From the IMG/VR virus record IMGVR_UViG_3300021138_001515, positions 1 to 22,026 of that record: 22,026 nt of DNA; one strand, 5' to 3'. Positions within the stretch are counted from its first letter, which is position 1. Each line of letters begins with the position of its first letter. The DNA comes from a virus. This document shows positions 1-12,700 of the stretch, in pieces. The notes beneath the pieces are model-generated. The model searched no databases. It worked only from the letters and a program-made list of their open reading frames with translations, and was not told the origin of the DNA. The position numbers and the translations under genes were made by a program.

Positions 1-1
1 T

Positions 2-79
2 ATTGGTGTTACTAATGGAGCCGATACTCATAACTTAAATGTTACTTATATACATAGCCCACCTGATACACGAAACTAA
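2..79 (+). CDS. C-terminal end of an upstream gene (partial)
   Basis: A plus-strand frame is open from base 2 and reads 25 codons to a TAA at 77-79; the gene starts outside the window. The visible tail is polar and ends HSPPDTRN. It is too short to assign to a family. The plus-strand structural genes that follow make a virion protein plausible, but that is inference. Its stop overlaps the stop of the convergent minus-strand gene by 4 bases, so no room is left for a terminator between the two. An open frame of 25 codons could arise by chance, hence the moderate confidence. Confidence 0.5.
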   Translation: MGVTNGADTHNLNVTYIHSPPDTRN

Positions 80-363
80 AGTTGGTCTAACGTCTTAAGA
101 CTACTAGCAGGCATACTCCAAACTTTACGACTTTCTACGCCTTTAGCCTGGGCAAATTTCTTAGCATCACAATTACTGCATACGTGATATACATTATTGT
201 TTAATCTTTTTGGATCCATTGATCCTTTATCTCGAGTAAACACTTCTGTACAACAGTCACATCTAAATACCAATACTTGTTTTTCACGCACATAGGTGTG
301 TGTTTTGCCACGGTTACTGCTACGCACATAGTGGTTTTGTCTGACTTCTGTTCTGATATACAT
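76..363 (-). CDS. Small Cys-rich zinc-binding phage protein
   Basis: This is a 95-residue protein. Cysteines at residues 35, 37 and 38 (C-D-C-C) and at 62 and 65 (C-S-N-C) give two CxxC knuckles about 24 residues apart, the usual layout of a structural zinc ribbon or treble-clef site. The flanks are basic (RGKTH, R/K-rich N-terminus), which would suit nucleic-acid binding, and the C-terminal part carries a KFAQAKGVE stretch. It resembles small conserved hypothetical proteins of T4-like marine phages; no catalytic motif, such as an HNH triad, is evident. The start ATG (361-363) is the only one that keeps both Cys pairs. No good Shine-Dalgarno precedes it. It is the only convincing minus-strand gene here, divergent from the Fe-S carrier gene and convergent with the gene ending at 79. 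A role as regulator or nuclease accessory factor is speculation. Confidence 0.75.
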   Translation of the reverse strand: MYIRTEVRQNHYVRSSNRGKTHTYVREKQVLVFRCDCCTEVFTRDKGSMDPKRLNNNVYHVCSNCDAKKFAQAKGVESRKVWSMPASSLKTLDQL

Positions 364-420
364 AACTGTATTTACATTAAGGTTATAAAACGCTTTGATA
401 AATATTACAAAGAGGCAATT
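364..420. promoter_or_regulatory. Divergent intergenic promoter region
   Basis: These 57 bases separate two divergent genes. On the minus strand TTGTAA (405-410) and TATAAC (382-387) lie 17 bases apart, a fair sigma70-type promoter for the zinc-protein gene. On the plus strand GATAAATA (397-404) is one mismatch from the T4 late promoter element TATAAATA and lies 17 bases before the Fe-S carrier start. The two signals overlap, so firing in one direction could exclude the other. Read from pattern only; AT-rich DNA produces such matches often. Confidence 0.4.
411..415 (+). promoter_or_regulatory. Ribosome binding site of the Fe-S carrier gene
   Basis: AGAGG lies 5 bases before the ATG at 421. 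It favours 421 over the ATG at 277, which would add 48 residues encoded across the divergent zinc-protein gene and absent from A-type carriers. Confidence 0.65.
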
Positions 421-744
421 ATGATCACTATTTCCGAGTCTGCAAAAACAAAAATCAAGGACATTTTACTTGAAGAAAACAATCCTAAAGTAGCATTACG
501 TACCTTTGTACAAGGTGGAGGATGCAGTGGATTCAGTTATGGCTTTACACTCGACGAAGAAATCAACGAAGATGACTTTGAAATCCCCCTAGATGATTAC
601 AAAATACTTGTAGATAGTATGAGTATGCAATATCTTACAGGTGCTGAAATAGATTATAAAGAAGAATTAATGGGCAGTAGTTTTGTAATAAAGAATCCTA
701 ATGCAACAACAACATGCGGCTGCGGTAGCAGTTTCGGAGTTTAA
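421..744 (+). CDS. A-type iron-sulfur carrier, ErpA/IscA/SufA family
   Basis: This 107-residue protein belongs to the HesB/IscA family, whose members carry [Fe-S] clusters from the assembly scaffold to apo-proteins in the cytoplasm. All three cluster-ligand cysteines of the family are present: Cys35 in GGGCSGF, and Cys99 and Cys101 in the C-terminal TTCGCGSSF. The spacing and the [14 protein letters not shown] ending look most like ErpA. Length matches the family (about 105-120). The start at 421 is chosen by its Shine-Dalgarno and by homology; the longer frame from 277 lies over the minus-strand gene. The stop is a tandem TAATAA and the giant tail gene starts 3 bases after the first stop codon. 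A-type carriers are known in marine T4-like phages. The target, a phage or a host Fe-S protein, cannot be told from sequence. Fold assignment is near certain; the exact subtype is less so. Confidence 0.95.
   Translation: MITISESAKTKIKDILLEENNPKVALRTFVQGGGCSGFSYGFTLDEEINEDDFEIPLDDYKILVDSMSMQYLTGAEIDYKEELMGSSFVIKNPNATTTCGCGSSFGV
736..739 (+). promoter_or_regulatory. Ribosome binding site of the giant tail gene, inside the Fe-S carrier gene
   Basis: GGAG lies 8 bases before the ATG at 748 and within the last codons of the carrier gene. Ribosomes finishing the carrier would pass through it, which suggests translational coupling. Confidence 0.6.
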
Positions 745-747
745 TAA

Positions 748-3700
748 ATGACACAACAAATAATTAATACAGGTATTCAAGGTAACGACGGAACTGGCGA
801 CAGCATTCGTGATTCGTTTAATAAAGTTAACAGTAACTTTACTGAACTTTATGCAATATTTGGATTAGGTGGAAAACTAACTTTAGCAGGGCTAGGTGAC
901 GGAACTAGCTATGCCGCTAATCAATTGATTACTGCAAACGCTACTGGAACAAGTCTTTCTGCAAGAACTTTAACTAACTCCGATGGTAACTTAGCCATTA
1001 CCTTTACTGAAAATACTATTGATATTAAAGCTACAGCATCTAAGCTAATTGATGATACTAGTCCTACACTTATTCAAAGTATTAATGCCAACAGTCTTTA
1101 TACCATTGGTAATATTGTAGATCCTAGTTCATCACTAGTTAATGCATTTAACTCTGTTTATTCAGGTGCTCCTACTACACTTGGACGTTTACCTGTATCA
1201 GTTAACTACGGTGTTCAAAATTTTGTTGCGGCTGTTGGTAGTAATTTTAGCAATCTTAATCAAGTGTTGTCTGCTCCTGTTGCGGGCACTTATACCGTTA
1301 GCGCGGCTCTTAAAACTCGCTCACAACCATTAGTTCCGCAAATTAGCGATAGTGATTATAACGCTTCATACACAAGTAATTACTTGACTACTGAAGTAAT
1401 GCAACGTAAAGATACAGTGTACCGTGGTGGTGACACTATGACTGGTGCATTAACTCTTAGCGATCATCCAGCACCATTATCAGGATTTGGAACTCCTAAG
1501 TCAAGCTCGGACTTACAAGCGGCTACAAAATACTATGTTGATAATAATACATTTTACAGTTCAGTAAACTTGTATGTTTCTACAACAGGTGATGATAACC
1601 AAACTCTTACGCCAGCTGGACGTCAAGGTCGTGCATGGCAATATGCATATAAAACTATTAGTGCGGCATGTTTAGAAGCAGATAGCTTAATGTCTCTAAG
1701 TCAATTAGAGCCGGGCCCATATCGTCAAACTATTACTTACACTCAGAACGCTATTCAAACTCAATCAATTGTTAATGCGGCTGGATTAGGAGCAACTGGT
1801 AATAATGGCAATAGTGTCTATACTAGTGCGGCTACACTTCTAGAAGACAACAAGCAATTTATTCAAACAGAAACTATTGCATACATTAACCAAAAGTATG
1901 TTAGTCAGTTTTCAAACACTGGATTTTATAATTTACTTTATAACATCACACAAGGCATTGGGTACGATGCTATTTTAGGTTCAAACTTTAATACTGTAAC
2001 CTATGTTACTAGTTTGTTCAATCAATCTTCAGTAAATCAAAATATTGTTGCTAACCAATTGGCACAAGTTACTGACGCAATTAATCAAATTCAAACACAG
2101 ATTGCTACGTATTCTTACAGTACACCTTTATTAAAGCAATATGTTAGCCAGATTATTTCTGCATTACAGTACGATTTACTATTGGGTTCAAATTTCCAAA
2201 CTACTATTGCAGGATTAAATTTTAATCATTACGGAATTGGTGTTAGCTCTTCTGAAATGGTTTTTGTATTGAATCAATTACAAGCCACTATCTTAACTAC
2301 CATCGGATCTAGTAACGGTCAAGGAACATTGATAGCTCCATACTTTACTAATCTTGAAGCAATAATACAAACAGGAACAGCATCAACACCAACATACCCA
2401 TCAATCAGTTCAACAACTATAGAACAGACTGATGCTAAATCATTATTATTAAACAACGTTGCCTTCTTGCAAGCAGAAATTGTTGCTTACTTAACCAGTA
2501 AGTATCCTTCATTAGCTTATAGTAAATCTACTTGCCAACGCGATATACAATACATAGTATGGTCATTGGTATATGATTTAATCTACGGTGGTAACAGTCA
2601 AAGTGTATATGCAGGTCTACAATACTGGGCGGCTAGTTATAGCGTTGATACATTCCAGGATCAAGAAAAATCAGCAACCATTGCTTCAATAATTTACTTA
2701 AAAACATTAGTTGCAAATGTATTAACCAATACACCATTAGGTACTAACAGTACTGTATTATATCAAACTACAGTACCTCAGTATACTAACCAAACATTAA
2801 ATCACGTAGTTGCAAATGACACATTAAGCAATAATATTATTGCAAATATTACAACTATACAAATTATTGTTAGTAGCAGTAGTGAATCTGTTGCGGCTAC
2901 AACTTATAGTCTAGTAACCCCAACTACTCCATCAACTGGAACAATTTATAGTTACACACAGTTGTTTAATCCAACTGCTTGGGCTTTAGCTGCCGATACT
3001 GAACTTAAAGCACAGTACAGCATTATTAATAATGATTCATTAACTGCTGATGTTTCTAGTTTATTCAAAACAGTTAATCAAATATTAACCTACGGTGTAG
3101 GAACAGCACAAATTCCAATTACTGGAACTAACACTTCTTCATTCTCAACAAACAATGTTTATAATTTATACGTAGGACAACCAATTACGTTTGCCCAAGT
3201 GTGGGGAGGTAGTGTTAACCTTGCAGGAACTAATGGCGGAACATACTACATCTATTCTATTGATAGTGTTAATAATCAATTTACAATTAGTACAACTAAT
3301 CCATTAGCTGGAAATGCAACTCAAAAGACATTAGTATCAACATCTGGCACAGGTACTGCGACAGTTTATAATCGTCCAACACCATTTATGCCAAGCCAAA
3401 CATATTCTACATATGGCAATGCTGCCGCAGGTATATTGGCAAACTTACAATTCTTAGCAGAAGATGCATACTTGTATGCAACTATTAATCACAGCGGATT
3501 TATTCCTGCTGAAGGTATAACTGCATTTAAAAATAGTATTGTATATCTATCTGAAGCAGTTGCTTATGATTTAGCATCTACTACTGCTACTGTAGCATCT
3601 AGTTCTGCTTCATGGTATGCGGCTAATCAGATCATGCTAAACTTTGCTAAGGGTGGATCAGAAAATTCTATTTGGTACGGTGGCGTTAATACAGTTATTG

Positions 3701-6700
3701 CTAGATTGCTAGACAGTATTACAAAAGTTTCAGAAGATAATGCTGTTACAACACAAGTTGGAGCAATCCTTGCTCAAACATTTAGCACAAGTTTTGACAC
3801 ACCACACGCATTTGCCGCAGGTGCAATTACTACATTGTTCTCGTCAATTATTGAACCAGTAATTGCAGGAGCTACAATTACTCCAACATACCCATCGTTG
3901 GCTACTTATGTTACTACTAACGCTCAATTATACAACGCAACACAGATTGTTATTAATCAAGCATCAACTATATCTAACAATATTTTAGCTTATATGGCTA
4001 ATAAGTATGTTGGTGGTTTCTCTTACAATCAAGCCACTTGTTATAGAGACGTCGGCTATGTAATTGATGCAATGGCTATTGACTTATTAACTGGTGGTAC
4101 ATATCAATCAATTAATGCAGGTAAGTCATACTATAAAAATGCATCAGCGGCTACAATAGCTATCGGTACACAGTATGCTGAAACTGTTGACGGATTGAAA
4201 TATGCTGAAACACTAGCAATACAAGTTTTAAATCAAGTTTCAGCATTACGTTACCAATCACAAATATCACAATATCCTGCATCGTTTAATTCAGGACTTG
4301 GCGGTGCTAGTTCTGCAACAAGCCAACTACAAACATTGTATGCAACCATGTTAGGTATTATTACCAACGGTGTTGGATCAGCTCCAACTCCAAGTTTTGG
4401 TACAGGTTTGTGGAGTATTACATTTGCTAACGGTGGACGTGGTTACGTTGATCAAGGTGCGCCAGGTGACGTTCACATTCTTCCAGGACAAATTTTAATT
4501 GGTAATACCAGTGGAGCACAAGGTGTTATTGTTAGCTACACACAAGGAACATTGTCAAGTTACGATACAATCGTTGTTCAATTAACTCAGCCAGGTTTCT
4601 TCCAGCTAAATGAAACATTAGACTTTGGTGCAACTACTTCAAGTTTACAAATTACTATTAATGTTGAAAGCGGTATCTACTATGAAGATTTCCCAATCAA
4701 GTTACCACAAAACTGTACAATCGCAGGTGATGATTTCCGCCGTACGATTGTGCGCCCGGCAAATCGAATTAGTCAAAGTCCATGGGTTAATACGTTCTTC
4801 TATCGCGATGCAGTCATTGATAATTTATTAACAGGTCAAATTAATTTTCCAAGTTTAGGCCGTGGCGGTATTGATTATGCTGTATCAGCTAACACTTCAT
4901 TAACCTTAAGTGCAACTAGTGGTTCTATAACTGGTACACTAGGTAGTGGTACTGCTCCAAATAGTTGGGTTAATTTAATCTTAACTGATGCTATTGCATT
5001 GTTTACTGGATACATTAGTGGCAATACTTTAACAGTATCAAGTGTTACTTCAGGAACAATTACTGGTGCTAACAACGGATATACTTCAACATATACTGCT
5101 CCTAACTTTGTAGGTCAATACATTATTGGGCCTGGAATCCCAGCAGGCACTTATATTACTGGCACTACAGCAGGTGGATCAACTGTTCAAACAAGTGCTT
5201 CTACTTCATGGTATTTAAACAACACACTAACAGCAGGATCTAGCGGATCTCCTGTTAATTTAATTGCAGTAACTGGTCTAGCACAAGTTACCAATGTCAG
5301 CGGTAATGTAATTTTTGCTAACGTATTACAAGGATATCCATTTAATTCAGCAGACGCAAGTCCAACTGTAATGGCATCCGGATACTGGCATTTGTTTAGC
5401 GGATTGCCATATGGATATCATTATCTAACTGATCCACAAAACGTATATTCAACACCTTTAAACAACAAGAACATTGACATGTTCTTAGTAAATGATGCTA
5501 CTCGTGTTCGTCTAATTTCAGGACAAGGCCATGGCGGCTTTATGATGGTACTTGATCCTAATGGACAAATTAAAGCCAAGTCTCCATATGCTCAAGAATC
5601 TGGTTGTTTCTCAGGTAGTATTAACGAACCACGCTTTGCAGGTGGACAATTTATTGACGGATTTTCTGGAAGACTATCAGGTAATATTACTTCTGTAAAT
5701 GCTGTCAACGGAGTTGCAGGTGTAAGTCTAACAGTTACTGGAACACAAAATACAGGTTTAGATGTTCGTGCTCCGCAAGTACCGTGCTCATTCTTTGTTC
5801 AAGGTAATCGATATCAAGTTAATGAAATTCTTAGTTATACACAGGCTGTACAACAAGTTCAAAGTTCATACGCATCAGGTGGTGCAAGTGGTTCTTTAAC
5901 ATTAGTTGTAAATTCAGCTAGTGGTATTGCTAAAGGAATGCTAGTCACAGGTAACGGTGTTCCTGCTTATACTTACGTTGATCCTCTTTGGAATGGCTCA
6001 ACAACTATATTGTTAACCACAGCACTAAACGCACAAGCGGCTGGTACTTACACATTCTCATTACCTCAAACTGTAATGGTATTAGATGCGTCTACTCCAT
6101 TTAGTCCATTGACTGCATTTGGAAATAGTTACTCAACTATTAGTACTGTACTTGGCACTGTTATCGATGCAGTGGCATACGATTTAGCATTAGGTACAAA
6201 TTATCAAAGTGCTAAATTAGGATTAACATTACTTCAACCACAAAATATTCCTACAGGACTAGCGTTATCATTGACTAGTCAAGGAATCACTTATGTTGGA
6301 ACAAAAATTGGAAACTTGAATGCTCCGGCAGTAAGTGGCGGTAGTTTATCAAATATTAAGTCTAGTTTAAATACAATAACAAATATTCTTAATAACGGTT
6401 TAAGTTATGTGCCAACTATTGTTTGGCCAACTACAACTAGCACATATACTACAGCTAATCAACTAGCTGTAAAGAATATTTTACAAATAAACAAAGCATT
6501 TATACAACAAGAAATTACAGCTTGGATTGCTTATAATTTTAATATTAGTGCCAACGCGGCTTATAGTGCTATCAAGAGTCAACGAGATATTGGCTATATT
6601 ATTGATGCATTAACCTACGATATTGTGTTCAATAACGCAGGTAACAATAGCAACAGCATGATGTATGATATTGCTCAAAGTTACTATAGTGGCGGTACTA

Positions 6701-9700
6701 GCGAATTACAAATTACTATTGGTAACAGTACTGTTAGTGTACAAGCAATTTGTTTAGCATCATTTGTAAGACTTAATCAAGTATTGCAATCAGTTGTTAT
6801 TAATCAAGCAATTACTCCTACAAGTGGTAATAACCTAACACAAGATCGTACAACATATACGTATTCTTATAGCGCACCAACAGCTGAACAAACTAGAATT
6901 GCAACACTAATTGGTTATCTAATTGATTATGCAACTGATGGATCTTTCAATTGGTCCGCAATAGGTACTGTTACTAGCGGTAGTACTGTAATACAAAACG
7001 TTTCTTGGATTCCAGGATTAACTACACCAGCTACTGCTAATACATATATTACAGGAACAGGTATCCCTGCAGGTGCTTATATTACTGCTCTTAATGGTGC
7101 AAGTATTACTATTACTGGGGCAACTGCTACAGCTACAGGAGTTGGTACAAATAGTATTGCAACACTTACCTATGCCGCTCAAGCAACTGTTCCGTTCACT
7201 GTAGGTTCAACATTAACTGTTACTGGTATAACTCCAAATGCATATAACGTAACAGCTACAGTATTATCTGCAACAACTACTCAAGTAACGTATGCGTTAA
7301 CTACTACTCCATCAAACGGATCTGCGTTCACAGGCGGAGCAGTTGGCAACTACACTGCAAACGTAGGTGGTCCAATTACAATTAGCTCGGCTGCTACTGT
7401 AACTTCGCCTACAACTAACAGTAACAACATTGACGGTACTGTAATTACATTTACAGGTGGTCAGTTATCATCGGTTAATGCACTTGGTAGATATAGTCCA
7501 TACGTTAGCCTTACTGATTTCTCAACTATTGAAGCTCAGAAATCTACTATGATCGGAACATATAGTTCTGCATCATTCAGTGGTTATATCTCAGGAACAA
7601 CATTAAATGTAACAAGTGTACAAAGTGGAACTATTGTTTCTGGTATGGTTATTTCTGGAAATGGTATAACTTCAGGTACAACAATTACTGCCAACTTAAC
7701 TGGTAGCGGATCAACTGGGGTTAGCACATGGACCGTAAATGCTTCTCAAGTAGTTGCATCCGGTGTCAGTCCTATTAACCTAATTGGTTCAACATCGTCT
7801 GGTTTAGTATCGTATATCGACCAAGGTGGAGGTTTAAATATTCCAATTGAGATGGGCGGTAACCGTTCAATGTTGGCAAACGATTATACACAAGTTAACG
7901 ATTTAGGTTACGGTGTATTAGCAACTAATAACGGTTTAACAGAACAAGTTTCAACCTTTACTTACTATAACCATACTGCATATTGGGCGTTGAATGGTGC
8001 TCAGATCCGTTCTGTTGCTGGGTCTAACTCAAACGGTGACTACGGACTACGTGCTACTGGTTATGATCAGACTCAAATACCAAACGTTGTTACTTTAGCT
8101 AGCAACCAAATACAAACTGCTCGTGTTTATAAACAAGGTTCTACTGCTGGCTATATGGTTCCAACAGCGGCAACTCCTGCGTTAAGTGTATGGGTTATTG
8201 GATATCAATACACACCATTTAACAATTCAGAAATTGAAATTGATCACAGTCTAGCAGGCGGTGGTATTACTCGTTATTCAGTAGCAAACGTTCAACATGC
8301 TGGTATTCAAATTAATGGAGAAGACGTATTACAACTAAGTTTTAGTACATCAGGTACTGGTGGTACAAGTACCAGCGGATTACAATACCCATTGTATGAT
8401 GGACAGTTAGTTACAATCCGTGCATTACAAAACCAAAAAGTTCTAAATGTTGCAACTGTACATCCAACTCGCCCAAGTACTAGCTTCCAGTATTCAAATA
8501 ACTTGGCCACTGTTTATAGAGTTATTGCTTATAACTTAATCGAATCAACAGGTGAATCTTTAACACAATTAACAACCGGTGCTACTGCAACCTACGTAAG
8601 TCCTACAAGTAACGCTACTAGTTCTGCTGTTATCAGAGTAACACTTGGGTCTGGAACTATTAGCGCAGGACAAGTGATAAGTGGTATTGGATTTACCGGT
8701 ACCTTAACTGTTTATAGCGTTTCGTTTATTAGTGGTTCAGATTATGCAGTAACATTAACTGGTACTCCTACTACACAACCAACTGTAGGCGAAACTATTG
8801 TATTCTCAAATGTAGTTCAAACTACATCAATTATTCAAACTGACTCATCATTTAACTATTATCAGTTGGCTACTGATCCGATCACTGTTGGTACAGCTGA
8901 TCCTACTCCGTATCTAACAGGATATGCTAGTGCTACAGTATCAAGTATTTCATCTACTACCCTTGTTGTTTCAAGTGTATCTGGTACTATTGCACAAGGC
9001 ATGACTGTTGGTGGATTAGGATTTACTACACAGACAGTTGTTAGTGTATCAGGCCCAAGTGCAGGCAATTACACAATTACATTAAGTGCAGTTCCTACAT
9101 CAGGCATTACTCCTGTTGGATTTGTATACTTTGCTGTTAAGACATTAGGTGCTCAAGTTGGTGATAATAAGATTGCTGTTAGTCCGCTTTCACAATCAAT
9201 AACAATATCACAACTTAATACAGGAACATACATTACTTCTTATAACGGTCGTGTACATCGTGTTATTAGTTACACTCCACCTGTATTAGTTGCTACAGCA
9301 ACTTATGTAAGTGGAGGAACTTCTGTTACTCCTACACTAACTGTTAGTGGCGTAACAGGAACTATTATTCCAAGTGTAATAGCAAGCAACCAATATACCT
9401 ATGTATACAACAACACAGGAACAGGATTTACCGGGCAAGCAGTTTATGTTACTGCGGTAAGTGGTCCAAACGGCAGTGGTAATTATACTGTAACACTAAG
9501 TGGAACTGTAAGTTCAGTAACAGCTGGTGCGTCATTATCGTTTGGTACGAATCAACAGTCTTATATAACTATTGATCCAAACCCAATATACAACCTTGCA
9601 GGATCTAATGTTTCAGCAGGTGCTTTAACATTTGTTAGTTCTCAATATAGCGTTAATAACACCAGTTACGAATACGTAACCTATAATGTTCCTAACACAC

Positions 9701-12700
9701 AAACTAGTGCTAACCCAACACCAGTGTTACCACCAGTAGATAGTTACATTGCAATTAGCGGACAAAGTACTGCATCGTACAATGGTACATATCAAGTTGT
9801 AGGTAACACTAGTCAAACAACAATTAGTGTTTCAAGTATAACAAACTTACAAGTAGGTATGATCCTATCTAGTAGTACAACTGGTGCAATTATACCTCCT
9901 AACTGTATTGTTCAATCAATATCAAGTACTGGAAACACATTTGTAGTAAGCCCTGCATGTTGGTTACCGCCAGGTGCAAGTATTACTGCTACGTTCCCTC
10001 TAACAGTGGCTAGCATTACAGTTAACACTCTTGGTAATAACGGATATGCAACAGCACCTACACTAACATTCAGTGGTGGTGGCGTTGATTCAACTCATGG
10101 CATATTTGCACAAGCATACTGTACAGTTGACTCTGTAAGTCAAACTATTAACTCACTTGTGGTAGTTGTTAGCGGTGGTTACGGTTACACTTCAGCTCCA
10201 ACTATTACTCCAAGTTATGGTAGTGCAACATTTAATGTAACAATGTCTAGTGTTACACCATTCAGTGCAACTATCACAGGATCAAGTAATACTACACAAA
10301 TTGCAGTAGGTTATCCAACTGCAAGAAGTGAAGTAGCATCTATTACATCTAATTTAAGCCCTACAGTTGGTGGAGTATTAACTGGAATTCAATTTACAAG
10401 TAACTTGTTAACAGTTACATCAACTGCTGGATTAATAGTAGGCAACCAAATTATATTCACACTACCTACTTCTAGTTCATCTCAAGCAGGATATATTGTT
10501 GCAGGTGTTCCAGCATCATCAACAGCTGCCGCTACAGTAGGAACTACATACTACATTCAAAGCATTTACAGTAGTACACAGTTTACAATTAGCACTTCGC
10601 AATTTGGTAGTGCATTTGTTCCAGTATCTAGCGGTACTGGTAGTATTACCGGACTTGCAATTAACTGGGTAGCAACTAACTTTACCTTTGGAGGTAGCAA
10701 TACCTTTACTGGTTACACTATCAGCAATGCAAGTGTGTCAGGTTCAGGTTCAGGAACTTATACTGCTACATTGACTGTAGCAACTATGACTATTACTCCA
10801 GGTGCTTACTATCGAGTATGGAACAGTATTAACGTAGCATTTAACGGAACATGGTTGTGCGTAAACAGTACTGGCGGTTCTGGTTCAAGTTTACAATTAC
10901 AGTATCCAAACAACCCTGGATCATTCACAGGTTCAGCAAGCGTAAGCATAGAAGCAACTACAAGCTCTAGTTCAAACTTAGGTATTAGTAAACCGTTTAC
11001 TACAACTACAGCATTGAAGGTTGGTTATCCTGCACAATCAACAGGACAGATTATTGTTAACATCAGTACTTGCCGTGCTACAGGACATGACTTCTTGTTA
11101 ATCGGTACTGGCGGTTACAACACTTCTAACTACCCAAATACAATCTTTGGTGCTCCAGCTATATCAGCTAAACCAGGAAATCAAATTGTTGAAGAAACTG
11201 TTGGTCGTGTATTCTACATGAGTACTGACGAAAACGGTATCTTCCGTGTTGGTAAGTATTTTACTGTTGACCAAGGTACAGGTACTGTTACATTTAGTGC
11301 TTCAATTGCTTTAAGTAACTTGACAGGTTTAGGTTTCAAACAAGGTGTTACAATTACAGAATTCTCAAATGACGCTTCAATGAGTCAAGATTCTGACTTC
11401 GTAGTACCAACACAAACTGCTGTCATTGGTTACATTAATGATCGTTTAGGATTAACAAATACTGGCGCGGCAACTACCGCAAGTAATTTAATTGGTCCTG
11501 GCTTCTTACCGTTAAGTGGCTCATTATCTATGAAGTCTAACTTAAACATGGGTAATAACAACATCATTAACGTTGGTACTCCAGTTAACGGAACTGATGC
11601 CGCTAATAAGACGTATGTTGATGCTACTGCTTACTTAGGCGGATTAAAAGACGTAGAGCTTACAACACCAGCTGTAGGAAATATTTTAATATATGATACT
11701 ACAACAGGTAGTGCAACTGCTACAACACAAAATTCAAACGTAATTAACGTTACTTCAACTACTAACTTAACAATTGGTGATACAATTACATTTACTGGAT
11801 CAGCATTACAACCATCTGGATTGGCCGCTGGTACTTATTATATCACTAGTGTTAACACTGGTACTAACCAAATAACAGTTAGTTCTACATTAAATGGAAG
11901 TAATCTTGTACTTTCTAATGGTACTGCATCTGCTAATCAAGTAACATTCCTAACAACTCGTTGGAGAAATATTGCTATACCTCAAGGATCTAACCCAGTT
12001 GTAGCAGTTCAAGGAGCAAGTGGTACAGGTTCTGTTGCAACATTAACTTACTACGCTTCAACTAGTCAATATGTTGTAGGACAAACTATTATTGTCAACG
12101 GAATGGTTCCAACAGGATATAACGGTATATATGTTGTTACTGCAAGTACATTTAGTGCCGGTACAGGTAATGTAAGTTATAGTAATACCACTAGCGGATC
12201 TGCAACGACGCTTGGTACTATTATTGGTAATAGTAGTAACTGGACATATAATTCTGCTAGTTCTACACTAACAAACATTATTAATTCAAACAGTATTGTT
12301 GATAGCATGGTTAACAGCGCGGCAGCAATTCAACAAAGTAAATTGTTGATGCAATTTGCCACTGCTAGTACTGCTACTGCTCCAACAGGCTATACACAAA
12401 GCACTACTGGTTTAGCTCAGTTTAACAGCAATGTGTTTACATCAACATATGGTTGGATTGATTTAGTAGGTTCTACTTCAACTACAACTGGTATTCAACC
12501 AGGTAAGTTAACTTACCAACCTCAAGGTACGCTAGTTGGTAACTTAGGAACTGTTGACGGAACTGCTTCAGGTAATGCGGCTCCTGTTAATACTGTTAGT
12601 TTTAACAATGTTGCCATTTATGGTAATGCTATAACTAATGATAAATTTGCAACTGCTGGAACTGTAACTCCTGGTATTATGTACATTAGTAGTACAACAG

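Noticed and set aside
277-420. Longer start for the Fe-S carrier gene
   Set aside because: The added 48 residues overlap the zinc-protein gene, do not look like any A-type carrier, and the ATG at 421 has its own ribosome site.
1142-1333. Short open frames in other frames of the giant gene (also at 4625-4831, 4875-5075, 8307-8510, 8862-9068)
   Set aside because: Low-complexity shadows of the giant reading frame with no ribosome sites or recognisable domains.
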